In this document: positions 8,204-16,372 of the stretch, piece by piece
Layout: the number at the start of each line of letters is the position of its first letter
Numbering within the stretch: position 1 is the stretch's first letter
Source of the DNA: JBCBDX01 sp039815825
GTDB lineage: Bacteria > Pseudomonadota > Alphaproteobacteria > Rhizobiales > Rhizobiaceae
NCBI GenBank assembly: GCA_039815825.1
Contig: JBCBYO010000008.1
Span: 1 to 64,000 of the forward strand
Length of the DNA stretch: 64,000 nucleotides
Direction of reading: 5' to 3'
Notes under the pieces: generated by a model
What the model saw: the letters and a program-made list of their open reading frames with translations, nothing else
What the model was told of the DNA's origin: nothing
Database searches by the model: none
Position numbers and translations under genes: made by a program

Positions 8204-9487
8204 ATGTCCGCAAATCACATCGCTTCAGCGCATGAAACTGCTGCGCAATGGGCCAATGAAATCATGGCCCGCGCGGTTGTCCTGACGCCGTACAACATCA
8301 AAAAATACATTCGCGGCTTGCCCATGAAGGCGCGTATCGCACTGCGGGCCGCTTTGGCCCTACCCAACGGTTCTCTCACCATCCAGCTGCCCGACCAACG
8401 CGTTGTTACCATTAAAGGTCAAAACCCGGGTCCAGATGCGGTTTTAATTCTCAACAATTGGAACCTGCCGCGCAAAGCCATAACCCAAGCAACGGTTGGG
8501 GTTGGCGAAAGCTATATGGATGGCGACTGGACCAGCCCGGATGTGACAAAGTTCCTGGCGCTGTTTTTAGAAAATGAGCAATGGGGTACGCGGCTCTATA
8601 CAGCCAATTTGTGGATGTCTGCCCTCGGCCGTGTTCTTCATTGGCTCAATCGGAACACCAAGGCAAAAGCGCAAAAGAACATTGCCGCGCACTATGATCT
8701 CGGCAATGATTTTTACGCTCAATGGCTTGACCCATCGATGACCTATTCATCGGCAATCTACGCCGATGGCGCCAACGATTTGGAAACCGCACAGGCCGCC
8801 AAATACCGCGCTCTTGCCAATGCGATTGGCATAAAAAAGGGCGACCATGTTCTGGAGATCGGTTGTGGCTGGGGCGGTTTTGCAGAGTTTGCTGCAACCG
8901 AGATCGGCTGTCGTGTAACCGGCCTTACCATCTCAAAAGAACAGCTGGCCTTTGCTCGCGAACGCATCAAAAAGGCGGGCCTTGAAGATAAGGTCGAACT
9001 CAAGTTCCAAGACTATCGGGACGAACGCGGGCAATATGACCACATCGTTTCCATCGAAATGTTCGAAGCCGTCGGCGAAGAATATTGGGACTCCTACTAT
9101 CAGCAGCTCAAGGCCCTGCTTAAGCCTGGGGGCCGCGCGGGTTTGCAGATAATTACGATGAATGATGCAACCTTTGATTATTACAAGTTAAACCCTGATT
9201 TTATTCAGCGTTACATTTTTCCAGGTGGCATGTTGCCGGCACCCTCAAAATTGGAAGAGCTACGCCAAGCGCACGGCCTGAAAGACGCCGGGCTTCGCAC
9301 GTTCCCGCAAGACTATGCGCGCACCTTGGCTGATTGGCGCGTGAAATTTTGGGAGCGGTGGGCCGATATCAAGCCGCTTGGTTTCGACGAACGCTTCAAG
9401 CGCATGTGGGAATTCTACTTTCATTATTGCGAAGCCGGCTTTGGTACAGAATTTATTGATGTGCGCCAGATCATCTACGAAAAGTAA
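8204..9487 (+). CDS. Cyclopropane-fatty-acyl-phospholipid synthase family methyltransferase
   Basis: 427 residues. An N-terminal lipid-binding region precedes the SAM methyltransferase domain: HYDLGNDFYAQWLDPSMTYSSA, the SAM loop VLEIGCGWGGFAEFA, and the YDHIVSIEMFEAVGEEYW segment with the catalytic-region Glu. It methylates unsaturated acyl chains in membrane phospholipids, giving cyclopropane or methylated products. In R. sphaeroides a member (UfaM) makes methylated intermediates of furan fatty acids, so this need not be a cyclopropane synthase. ATG 8204 has GGGAGG 7 bp upstream; an in-frame TTG at 8189 lacks this. Confidence 0.92.
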   Translation: MSANHIASAHETAAQWANEIMARAVVLTPYNIKKYIRGLPMKARIALRAALALPNGSLTIQLPDQRVVTIKGQNPGPDAVLILNNWNLPRKAITQATVGVGESYMDGDWTSPDVTKFLALFLENEQWGTRLYTANLWMSALGRVLHWLNRNTKAKAQKNIAAHYDLGNDFYAQWLDPSMTYSSAIYADGANDLETAQAAKYRALANAIGIKKGDHVLEIGCGWGGFAEFAATEIGCRVTGLTISKEQLAFARERIKKAGLEDKVELKFQDYRDERGQYDHIVSIEMFEAVGEEYWDSYYQQLKALLKPGGRAGLQIITMNDATFDYYKLNPDFIQRYIFPGGMLPAPSKLEELRQAHGLKDAGLRTFPQDYARTLADWRVKFWERWADIKPLGFDERFKRMWEFYFHYCEAGFGTEFIDVRQIIYEK

Positions 9488-9531
9488 TTCTGCGTAAGCC
9501 TCTTAAAGGCCATTCGACAGCTGAGGAAAAC

Positions 9532-10881
9532 ATGCGCGCGCGCTTGCACCAACAACCAACTTTGGCGCGCATATTGCTATACGCTGTACCAGCGCTGCCC
9601 TTGGCTGCGATGACGCTGCCTCTCTATATTTTGGTGCCCACATTTTACACCGAGACGCTTGGTTTGCCGCTCGCAGCCGTTGGGGCGGCCCTGCTGTTCG
9701 TCCGTATATTTGACGCCGTAAACGATCCGATAGTCGGCTTCTTGGCGGACAGGTGGCGCCCGACATTTGGCAGGCGTCGTGCGTTGATGGCCTGTGCGGT
9801 TCCGATGGCGGCATTGTCGGCTTTCATGATTTTCTATCCACCGGCCGACGCTTCGGTCCTTTATCTGGCGGTTTGGGGGACGCTGCTGACAATCGGATAT
9901 ACCGGTACAGTCATCCCGTATTTTGCTTGGGGTGCCGAACTGGCAAGCGACTACAAGACCCGAACGACGGTCGCTGGCTGGCGTGAGGCAATGACGCTAA
10001 CCGGTACCTTGATCGCCATCGCTCTCCCCTTTTCTCTTCAAACAGAAGATCCGAGCGTGCTGCACGGTTTGGCGCTTTTGGGTATCGTGGTCGCCGTCAC
10101 ATTGCCCATCCTTTCCGGCATCACGATCGCAAAACTCCCCGAACCGGTTGAATACTCAAAGCAGGTACTGGGCTTCAAAGAAGGCTGGCGCTATTTGTCC
10201 GCCAATCGTCCGTTTTTGCGTCTGCTGTTTGCGTTCTTCCTCAATGGTCTGGCCAACGGCATCCCGGCTACACTCTTCCTCTATTTTGTGTCCGATATCA
10301 TCGGCGATCCCGATCGGCGCGGCCCGCTCTTGTTCTTGTACTTCCTGTGCGCCGTCGCAGGGGTTCCCGCAGCGAGTTGGGCCGCACGCAAATTCGGCAA
10401 GCACCGCGCTTGGGCGTTTGGCATGTGCTGTGCCATTATTGTTTTCGCGCCAGTGACAATGCTCGGTGAAGGTGACTTGTTTGCCTATGCAATCATTTGC
10501 GCTGTTTCCGGATTTTTCGTCGGCTTTGACCTATCGATTCCGCCCGCCATTCAAGCGGACGTCATCGATATCGACACAGCCAATTCAGGCGAGCAACGAT
10601 CGGGCCTTTACTTCGCCGCTTGGAGCCTCGCGACCAAAATGTCACTCGCTCTCGGCGTAGGCGTGGCTTTTCCTTTACTCGCCTTTTTCGGTTTCGAAGC
10701 CGGTGCCGGTCCTGAACAGGATGCCGGCGCATTATTCGCGCTGGCTGTCATCTATGGATGGATACCGATCACGTTGAAGATCGCAGCTATTTCTCTCATC
10801 TGGAGCTTCCCCATTGATGAAGCCATGCAAAAAGACCTTCGCGCCAAAATCGAGCAAGGCCCGGCACCGTCATCTGCGTGA
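9532..10881 (+). CDS. GPH/MFS-type transporter of the lipid-modification cluster
   Basis: 449 residues with about twelve membrane segments. The loop after helix 2-3 carries FDAVNDPIVGFLADRWRPTFGRRRAL, a hallmark of the glycoside-pentoside-hexuronide:cation symporter branch of MFS. Similar genes appear in singlet-oxygen-regulon clusters although no sugar is involved, so the cargo may be a lipid or lipid precursor; that is a guess. GAGGAAAAC precedes the ATG. The last 12 bp overlap the convergent small membrane-protein gene. Confidence 0.88.
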   Translation: MRARLHQQPTLARILLYAVPALPLAAMTLPLYILVPTFYTETLGLPLAAVGAALLFVRIFDAVNDPIVGFLADRWRPTFGRRRALMACAVPMAALSAFMIFYPPADASVLYLAVWGTLLTIGYTGTVIPYFAWGAELASDYKTRTTVAGWREAMTLTGTLIAIALPFSLQTEDPSVLHGLALLGIVVAVTLPILSGITIAKLPEPVEYSKQVLGFKEGWRYLSANRPFLRLLFAFFLNGLANGIPATLFLYFVSDIIGDPDRRGPLLFLYFLCAVAGVPAASWAARKFGKHRAWAFGMCCAIIVFAPVTMLGEGDLFAYAIICAVSGFFVGFDLSIPPAIQADVIDIDTANSGEQRSGLYFAAWSLATKMSLALGVGVAFPLLAFFGFEAGAGPEQDAGALFALAVIYGWIPITLKIAAISLIWSFPIDEAMQKDLRAKIEQGPAPSSA

Positions 10882-11292
10882 AAAAATGGCGGCGCCGTAG
10901 TCGCGCGCAAAGGTAAAAACCAGTCCAGCGGTTAAACCCGCCAGGAAAGCAGGCAAAATCACCGCAGGGAAAAAGACAAGGGATACCATCACCGCCAACC
11001 CTGCCCCAAACGCAAAAGGCACCACCAAGCATCCAAGCGGAGCTTCTTGATTGAAGTTACCGAGCAACCAACTAGTCATCACCAAGGCTGGCGCAGCAAG
11101 CAACAAGGCAAACAGGGTCAAAGCAGGAAAGCCGCATGTCCAAAGATAGAATTGGGCACCTACACGGGTTGCGGCACAGGCATGGTGAACCGGTGGTATG
11201 GAGTAGATGACACCGGCGAACACCAAACATACAAGTGCGCCAAGCAGGTTGTCACGAAAACTGTTGCGCCTGGGTTTGAGAAACAAATCCAT
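10870..11292 (-). CDS. Small membrane protein of the ChrR cluster
   Basis: About 140 residues with four hydrophobic segments after a basic N-terminus (FLKPRRNSFRDNL). I do not recognise the family. It is the third gene of the minus-strand ChrR-SDR unit and its end overlaps the convergent transporter gene. ATG 11292 is chosen; TTG at 11310 is the longer alternative. Its place between lipid-modification genes suggests an envelope role, which is inference. Confidence 0.6.
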   Translation of the reverse strand: MDLFLKPRRNSFRDNLLGALVCLVFAGVIYSIPPVHHACAATRVGAQFYLWTCGFPALTLFALLLAAPALVMTSWLLGNFNQEAPLGCLVVPFAFGAGLAVMVSLVFFPAVILPAFLAGLTAGLVFTFARDYGAAIFSRR

Positions 11293-11361
11293 CGGTACCG
11301 CCAACACCAATGGTGTAGATGGGCAGACCAGTTTGTCGATAGTTTGTTCGCCAAAGGGCGG

Positions 11362-12189
11362 TCAGCTCATACGGGTGACACTGGCCTTTTGCGTTTCGCC
11401 AAAATCAAGCGGCCGTTTGTTCCAACCTGTCGACCGTTTCATGATCCAGAAGTAAACCGCATGCGGAAGCAAACGAAGGATTTTCAATTGCCAGGTAAAG
11501 CGACGCGGGAATGAAATCTCGAATGGCCCGCGCTCCATGCCGGCGATCATGCGATCAACCGCCTTTTCAACCGGCATGAGGTACGGCATTTCAAAATCGT
11601 TCTTTTCTGTCAGCGGTGTGTCAATGAAACCCGGATTGAGCACTTGAATGCGGATGTTCATTTTATCGAAGTCGAATTTCAGCGACTCAGCCATGTTATT
11701 GATGGCTGCCTTTCCGGCTCCGTAGGCAGATGCTGCCGGTAAACCCGTATAACCGGATACAGAAGCAACAAGGGCAACCTGGCCTTTGCCGTGCGCCTTC
11801 ATCTTTTCGATCACCGGAACCAAGCCGTTTAAGACGCCAAATACGTTGACCTCATAGTTCATGCGATAAGCATCAATGTCCATCGCTTCGCCGCGTGTCG
11901 GCCAATAATTGCCAGCATTAAAAACCGCGAGCCGGATCGGACCATGCTGCGCTTCAATTTCGTCAACGAGCCTTGCCATACCGTCGCGATCAGTAACATC
12001 ACCAGCCATGGCATGAATTCGGCCCTCGCCCTCGTCTACGAGCGTGCGCAGCTTGTCCTCGCCGCGCGCTGTGGCAATAACCGTGTAACCTGCGCGCGCC
12101 ATCTGGAGTGCCAACTCACGTCCGATACCAGCACTCGCACCTGTGATCCAAGCGACACCATCACCGGGTGTGACACGATACAAGTCCAT
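11362..12189 (-). CDS. Short-chain dehydrogenase/reductase
   Basis: 275 residues. The cofactor loop TGASAGIG is at residues 17-24, followed by AGDVTD, the NAG motif in AVFNAGNYWP, the catalytic Ser in ASVSGYTGLP and the Y-x3-K pair in SAYGAGKAA. NAD(P)H specificity is not obvious. The C-terminus carries a hydrophobic stretch (LKILRLLPHAVYFWIM), which suggests membrane association. A short-chain dehydrogenase is also found in the R. sphaeroides singlet-oxygen cluster. It lies about 90 bp downstream of the ChrR-like gene, probably on the same transcript. Confidence 0.9.
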   Translation of the reverse strand: MDLYRVTPGDGVAWITGASAGIGRELALQMARAGYTVIATARGEDKLRTLVDEGEGRIHAMAGDVTDRDGMARLVDEIEAQHGPIRLAVFNAGNYWPTRGEAMDIDAYRMNYEVNVFGVLNGLVPVIEKMKAHGKGQVALVASVSGYTGLPAASAYGAGKAAINNMAESLKFDFDKMNIRIQVLNPGFIDTPLTEKNDFEMPYLMPVEKAVDRMIAGMERGPFEISFPRRFTWQLKILRLLPHAVYFWIMKRSTGWNKRPLDFGETQKASVTRMS

Positions 12190-12280
12190 GTTGAAAATCC
12201 TTTTGGGTCAAAAAACTGGGCAACAAAAAGCCCCCAAAGCTGTTACGCAATGGAGGCACATTTGGTTGTGAAATATCGGA

Positions 12281-12925
12281 TTAACCCGCGATAATATCGC
12301 CCAGTCGCTGATGCAACGGACCGGTCAAACGCAGAGCACCATCACACACGGCAAAGCCGATGCATGGACGATCGGTCTCCGCTGTTGGGCGGTGGTCTAC
12401 ACTGTCATCTGCGATGGAGATGTCGCCTCGGCCAAAACGCCCGCGCGAATCATGAAACGCCCCATCAATAATCAGCGACAGCTCAACGCCCTCGTGTGTG
12501 TGGGCTGGCACCGTGCGGCCCGGCTTGATCCAGAACATCGACACATGACAGCCATCGATATCTGGTAAATCATATTCACGAAATCCCGGCATCTTGGTCT
12601 TCCATGGGATATCGCCGACTTCAAAACCGATAAAATCTTGCAAAGCCGATGGGAGAACATCGCATGTGTTGGCACGTTGCTTCGTACGGCTAACCGGCTC
12701 GGAGGAAAATATCGCCTCCAGCGCCCGGTCGCGGTCGCGCAGAGCCGTCGGCGCCAAATTGCTCAATTGGTCACCGGCCGCCATTTCAAGACCCGACACA
12801 AAATTATGGTTCGCGTTAGAAAGTTCCAAGTGCGATTCCATCAGCACTTGCACCGGCGTGGGCAACGTACCGGAGACATAGCTGCTCAGCAGCGTGTCCA
12901 TGGAACTCATATATTCGTTTGTCAT
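12281..12925 (-). CDS. chrR: ChrR-like cupin protein with degenerate anti-sigma zinc site
   Basis: 214 residues. The C-terminal half is a clear ChrR-type cupin, with HTHEGVE supplying the H-x-H-x3-E metal ligands near residues 138-144 and a later His in SVDHRPTAE. The N-terminal part aligns with the ChrR anti-sigma domain (LLSSYVSGTLP, then a long helix). The zinc ligands of that domain, a His near residue 6 and H-x3-C-x2-C, appear here as Y5/M6 and H32-x3-S36-x2-N39, so both cysteines are gone. No ECF sigma gene lies upstream, unlike the usual rpoE-chrR pair. It may be an anti-sigma factor that no longer binds zinc there, or a sensor with another partner. Confidence 0.85.
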   Translation of the reverse strand: MTNEYMSSMDTLLSSYVSGTLPTPVQVLMESHLELSNANHNFVSGLEMAAGDQLSNLAPTALRDRDRALEAIFSSEPVSRTKQRANTCDVLPSALQDFIGFEVGDIPWKTKMPGFREYDLPDIDGCHVSMFWIKPGRTVPAHTHEGVELSLIIDGAFHDSRGRFGRGDISIADDSVDHRPTAETDRPCIGFAVCDGALRLTGPLHQRLGDIIAG

Positions 12926-12969
12926 CCTTACTCCTGCTCTGGCGGAGCGTTTTTCTTATTCTGTTGTAC

Positions 12970-12999
12970 TGTTTACGCCTACGATCACAAGTTGGATCA
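12970..12999 (-). promoter_or_regulatory. RpoE/ChrR-type ECF promoter of the ChrR operon
   Basis: On the minus strand, TGATCC (12999-12994), exactly 18 bp, then TAAACA (12975-12970), about 45 bp before the start codon. The R. sphaeroides RpoE consensus is TGATCC-N18-TAAGA. The -35 element and spacing match exactly and the -10 element nearly. This indicates control by a RpoE-like sigma factor encoded outside the window. Confidence 0.65.
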
Positions 13000-13132
13000 C
13001 CGGCGAAACTCGCGTCGTATTATGGCTTGAGTGGAGGCAATATATTCCGCTAACCCTTGGTTTCGGCGTGGTAAATGGCTTGCGGCAGCGCAATGTCAAC
13101 AATAGTTTCGGGAAAATGATTGGGGAGTGATC

Positions 13133-14167
13133 ATGCATCCATCAATAGTGGACCTCATTGGCAACACGCCTTTGGTAAAACTGAAGCGTGCATCGGAGGA
13201 AACCGGCTGCACAATTTTGGGCAAATGCGAGTTCCTAAACCCCGGCCAGTCGGTCAAAGACCGGGCCGCTTTATGGATTATCCGAGACGCCGAAAAACGC
13301 GGCACGCTTAAACCGGGTGGCATCATCGTTGAAGGCACTGCAGGCAACACCGGTATCGGAATGACCATGGTGGCCAAGGCACTCGGCTACCGAACTGTCA
13401 TCGTGATCCCCGAAACACAAAGCCAGGAAAAGAAAGACGCACTACGTTTGCTCGGCGCCGAGTTGGTCGAGGTGCCAGCTGCCCCTTACCGCAATCCAAA
13501 CAACTATGTGCGCCTCTCAGGCCGTTTGGCCGAACAGCTGGCAAAGACAGAGCCGAACGGCGCCATTTGGGCCAACCAGTTCGACAACCCGATTAACCGC
13601 CAAGCGCATATTGACACGACCGGTCCAGAGATCTGGCGCGATACGGCCGGCAAAGTCGACGGTTTTATCTGCGCATGCGGCTCAGGTGGCACGCTCGCGG
13701 GTGTGGCAAGCTACCTACGCAGCAAATCCGACACGGTGAAAATCGGCATCGCTGACCCGATGGGCGCTGCGCTCTATTCTTTCTACACCAGCGGAGAGCT
13801 AAAATCCGAAGGTGGGTCAATCTCCGAAGGGATCGGCCAGGGTCGCATAACAGCCAATCTGGAGGGTTTCACACCGGATTTCGCCTGCCAGGTCACTGAC
13901 CCGGAAGCCTTGGACATCATTTTTGCGCTTGCCGAAGAAGAAGGCATGATCATGGGCGGCTCCACCGGCGTGAACATAGGCGGCGCTATGAAAATGGCAA
14001 AGGAACTCGGGCCGGGCCATACGATCGTGACCATCCTGTGTGACTACGGCAACCGCTATCAATCCAAGGTCTACAATCCCGACTTCCTGCGCTCAAAGGA
14101 CCTGCCTGTTCCGGCATGGCTGGAAAAGCCACTGAACATCGACTTGCCCTTTGAGGATGTTGGATGA
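13133..14167 (+). CDS. cysK: Cysteine synthase A-type PLP enzyme
   Basis: 344 residues, slightly longer than typical CysK. It converts O-acetylserine and sulfide to cysteine. The PLP lysine is K42 in NPGQSVKDRAA. Other landmarks are EGTAGNTGIGM (substrate loop), ACGSGGTLAG (phosphate loop) and GGSTGVN (Ser contacting the PLP ring). ATG 13133 has GGGGAG 5 bp upstream; the in-frame GTG 13127 overlaps that site and is rejected. It leads a four-gene operon joined by ATGA overlaps. A longer C-terminal tail and the editing-enzyme neighbour are seen in many alphaproteobacteria. Confidence 0.93.
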   Translation: MHPSIVDLIGNTPLVKLKRASEETGCTILGKCEFLNPGQSVKDRAALWIIRDAEKRGTLKPGGIIVEGTAGNTGIGMTMVAKALGYRTVIVIPETQSQEKKDALRLLGAELVEVPAAPYRNPNNYVRLSGRLAEQLAKTEPNGAIWANQFDNPINRQAHIDTTGPEIWRDTAGKVDGFICACGSGGTLAGVASYLRSKSDTVKIGIADPMGAALYSFYTSGELKSEGGSISEGIGQGRITANLEGFTPDFACQVTDPEALDIIFALAEEEGMIMGGSTGVNIGGAMKMAKELGPGHTIVTILCDYGNRYQSKVYNPDFLRSKDLPVPAWLEKPLNIDLPFEDVG

Positions 14168-14892
14168 CATCCCCCCTATTTCGCGATGACGCCTATCTGT
14201 CTGTTGCAGAAGCATCGGTCAGTGCAGTGACCGAAGATGGCGGGATCATTCTCGACCAAACCAATTTCTACGCCTTGTCCGGTGGCCAACCGGGTGACAC
14301 AGGGTTCTTCGAACGCGCCGATGGTTCGAAGATTGCGATAAGCAACACCATAACTGGTGAAACGAAATCAGATATCATCCATCTGCCTGCCAACGGCGAG
14401 CCGCAGCCAGACTTGGGAGAAGAGCTGGTTCTGCACATTGATTGGGAACGCCGCTATAAGTTGATGCGCATGCACACCGCCTGCCATCTTTTGTCGGTGG
14501 TTTGTCCACTGCCCATCACCGGCGCGCGCGTTGATGTAGACGACAGTCGCGTTGACTTCGATATGACCGAAACGATCGCCAAAGATGAAGTGACTGAAAA
14601 ACTAATGGCTTTGGTGCAGGCAAATCATCCCATTTACACCAAATGGATCACCGACGATGAGCTCGCCGCTAATCCGGGGCTGGTGAAGTCAAAGAATGTG
14701 CGCCCGCCCAGGGGCACAGGCCGCATAAGGCTCGTGTGTATCGGCGACAATGCAGCCATCGACTCTCAACCTTGTGGCGGAACCCACGTTAGTGAGACGC
14801 AGGAAGTTGGCGACATTTTCATCGCAAAGATCGAAAAAAAGGGCCGAGAGAATAGACGGTTCAGGATCAGGTTTGGTACACCTGCACCATGA
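14164..14892 (+). CDS. AlaX-type alanyl-tRNA editing protein
   Basis: 242 residues, a free-standing editing domain that removes wrongly attached amino acids (usually serine, sometimes glycine) from tRNA-Ala. The zinc site typical of the family is complete: H104-x3-H108 (MRMHTACHLL) and C204-x3-H208 (CGGTH). The N-terminal part (ILDQTNFYALSGGQPGDTG) matches the beta-barrel shared with alanyl-tRNA synthetase, as in AlaX-M forms. The start overlaps the cysK stop and its stop overlaps the sulfurtransferase start. Pairing with cysteine synthesis may relate to quality control when serine or cysteine pools change. Confidence 0.9.
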   Translation: MTSPLFRDDAYLSVAEASVSAVTEDGGIILDQTNFYALSGGQPGDTGFFERADGSKIAISNTITGETKSDIIHLPANGEPQPDLGEELVLHIDWERRYKLMRMHTACHLLSVVCPLPITGARVDVDDSRVDFDMTETIAKDEVTEKLMALVQANHPIYTKWITDDELAANPGLVKSKNVRPPRGTGRIRLVCIGDNAAIDSQPCGGTHVSETQEVGDIFIAKIEKKGRENRRFRIRFGTPAP

Positions 14893-15746
14893 GTGAAAAT
14901 TCGAAGTTCATCGTTTCTGCTGAGTGGCTGTCAGATCATTGGAATGACCCCGGCGTTTCAATCGTAGACGCCTCCTGGTACCTGCCCGCGATGGGCCGTG
15001 ACGCACGTGCAGAATATGATGAAGCGCACATTCCAGGCGCCCATTTTTTCGATCAGGACGTGATTGCTGACACGAGCTCCGGTTTGCCACACACAGTACC
15101 CTCGCCTGCACTTTTCGAGCGGCACGTCTCCGCAATGGGGATAGCCCGCGACGATACGATCATCGTGTATGATGGGCCTGGTTACTTTTCGGCGCCGCGG
15201 GTATGGTGGCTGTTTCGCACCATGGGAGCAACCAAAGTAATGGTGCTGGACGGCGGGCTCGACGGCTGGAAGAAAGAAGGCCGGTTCGTCACCGACAAAC
15301 CAACAATGTGTGCACCGACAGCCTTTGTGCCAATATTTGATGCGTCCAAAATCATCTCTTTTGAGGGGATGCTAGGAACGGTTGAGGGTCAGGATACGCA
15401 AATCGCCGATGCGCGAGGTCTGGGCCGTTTTACCGGCGACGAACCGGAGCCGCGCGAGGGCATGCGATCCGGCCACATGCCAGGAGCGCATTGCGTTCAT
15501 TATGCGACACTAGCGCCAGGCGGTTACTTGCTAGACTTACCCGCATTGCGCCAACTCATTACCGACGCCGGTATCGATCCTGACCAGCCGGTGGTTACAA
15601 CATGCGGTTCTGGCGTGACGGCCGCTGTTATTACCCTCGCGCTTGCCTCCCTCGGCAATGAGGAAACAAGGCTTTATGACGGGTCCTGGGCCGAATGGGG
15701 CGCCCGCCAAGATACGCCAATTGATCAGGGACCGAGCCAAACATGA
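14889..15746 (+). CDS. sseA: 3-mercaptopyruvate sulfurtransferase
   Basis: 285 residues with two rhodanese domains. The catalytic loop CGSGVT with Cys239 is the mercaptopyruvate sulfurtransferase signature, where thiosulfate enzymes differ. GMRSGHMPGAHCVHYATL and the DGGLDGWKKEG segment support the second and first domains. It transfers sulfur from 3-mercaptopyruvate to thiol acceptors in the cytoplasm. It is translationally coupled to its neighbours in a cysteine-related operon, which fits a sulfur-metabolism role. Confidence 0.93.
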   Translation: MSENSKFIVSAEWLSDHWNDPGVSIVDASWYLPAMGRDARAEYDEAHIPGAHFFDQDVIADTSSGLPHTVPSPALFERHVSAMGIARDDTIIVYDGPGYFSAPRVWWLFRTMGATKVMVLDGGLDGWKKEGRFVTDKPTMCAPTAFVPIFDASKIISFEGMLGTVEGQDTQIADARGLGRFTGDEPEPREGMRSGHMPGAHCVHYATLAPGGYLLDLPALRQLITDAGIDPDQPVVTTCGSGVTAAVITLALASLGNEETRLYDGSWAEWGARQDTPIDQGPSQT

Positions 15747-16336
15747 GTTGGTTGAGGAACCTGCGATCTGGGGGCAGCGAACCTGAAGATCCTGTGCTGG
15801 AAGCGACCATCACCTATCTGCGAATGGATGAATATGTGCCTCGTCCGTTCCCTAAGCCGGATCATGTAAATGCGGCGCTGTTACCTGTCGAAAAGCCGCC
15901 GCTGCATTTCTATCGCTATTTGTATTATCAGGTAGGCATCCATTGGACCTGGGAGTCGCGCCTGCGCCTCACCGACGCCGAGCTGGCGCGAGCCATCCAC
16001 GCGCCAACCTGCGATATTACGGTGCTTTATCTCGATGGCGCGCCATCCGGTTTTTTTGAGATCAACCGCGCCAAACCGGGGTCTACCGATTTGGCGTATT
16101 TCGGCACCATGCCACATGTGCATGGGCTTGGCATTGGCAAGTGGTTTTTAGCGCAGGCTGTTGAAGCCTGCTGGGCAAACAGCCCGAACGAGATAACCGT
16201 CAACACATGTACTTTGGACCACCCGGCCGCGCTGCAACTGTACCAAAAAATGGGGTTCAAGCCCTACCGCAAAGCCACAGGAAACCTGCGCCCATTATCC
16301 GAAGCTGAACAAGCAGTGATTTTGTCGACCAAGTAG
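15743..16336 (+). CDS. GNAT-family N-acetyltransferase
   Basis: 197 residues. The acetyl-CoA fold is seen in TDLAYFGTMPHVHGLGIGKWFL (motif A, with G-x-G-I-G), then VNTCTLDHPAALQLYQKMGFKPYRKA, the usual C-terminal strand-helix of the fold. The acceptor is unknown. The start overlaps the sulfurtransferase stop (ATGA), and the gene closes the cysK-led operon. Confidence 0.87.
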   Translation: MSWLRNLRSGGSEPEDPVLEATITYLRMDEYVPRPFPKPDHVNAALLPVEKPPLHFYRYLYYQVGIHWTWESRLRLTDAELARAIHAPTCDITVLYLDGAPSGFFEINRAKPGSTDLAYFGTMPHVHGLGIGKWFLAQAVEACWANSPNEITVNTCTLDHPAALQLYQKMGFKPYRKATGNLRPLSEAEQAVILSTK

Positions 16337-16372
16337 GATGCTACTGCCCTGTTGGACTGATGAAAACAACCG

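Noticed and set aside
12926..13132. A short rpoE-like sigma gene upstream of chrR
   Set aside because: About 200 bp is far too short, and no frame shows sigma region 2 or 4 character.
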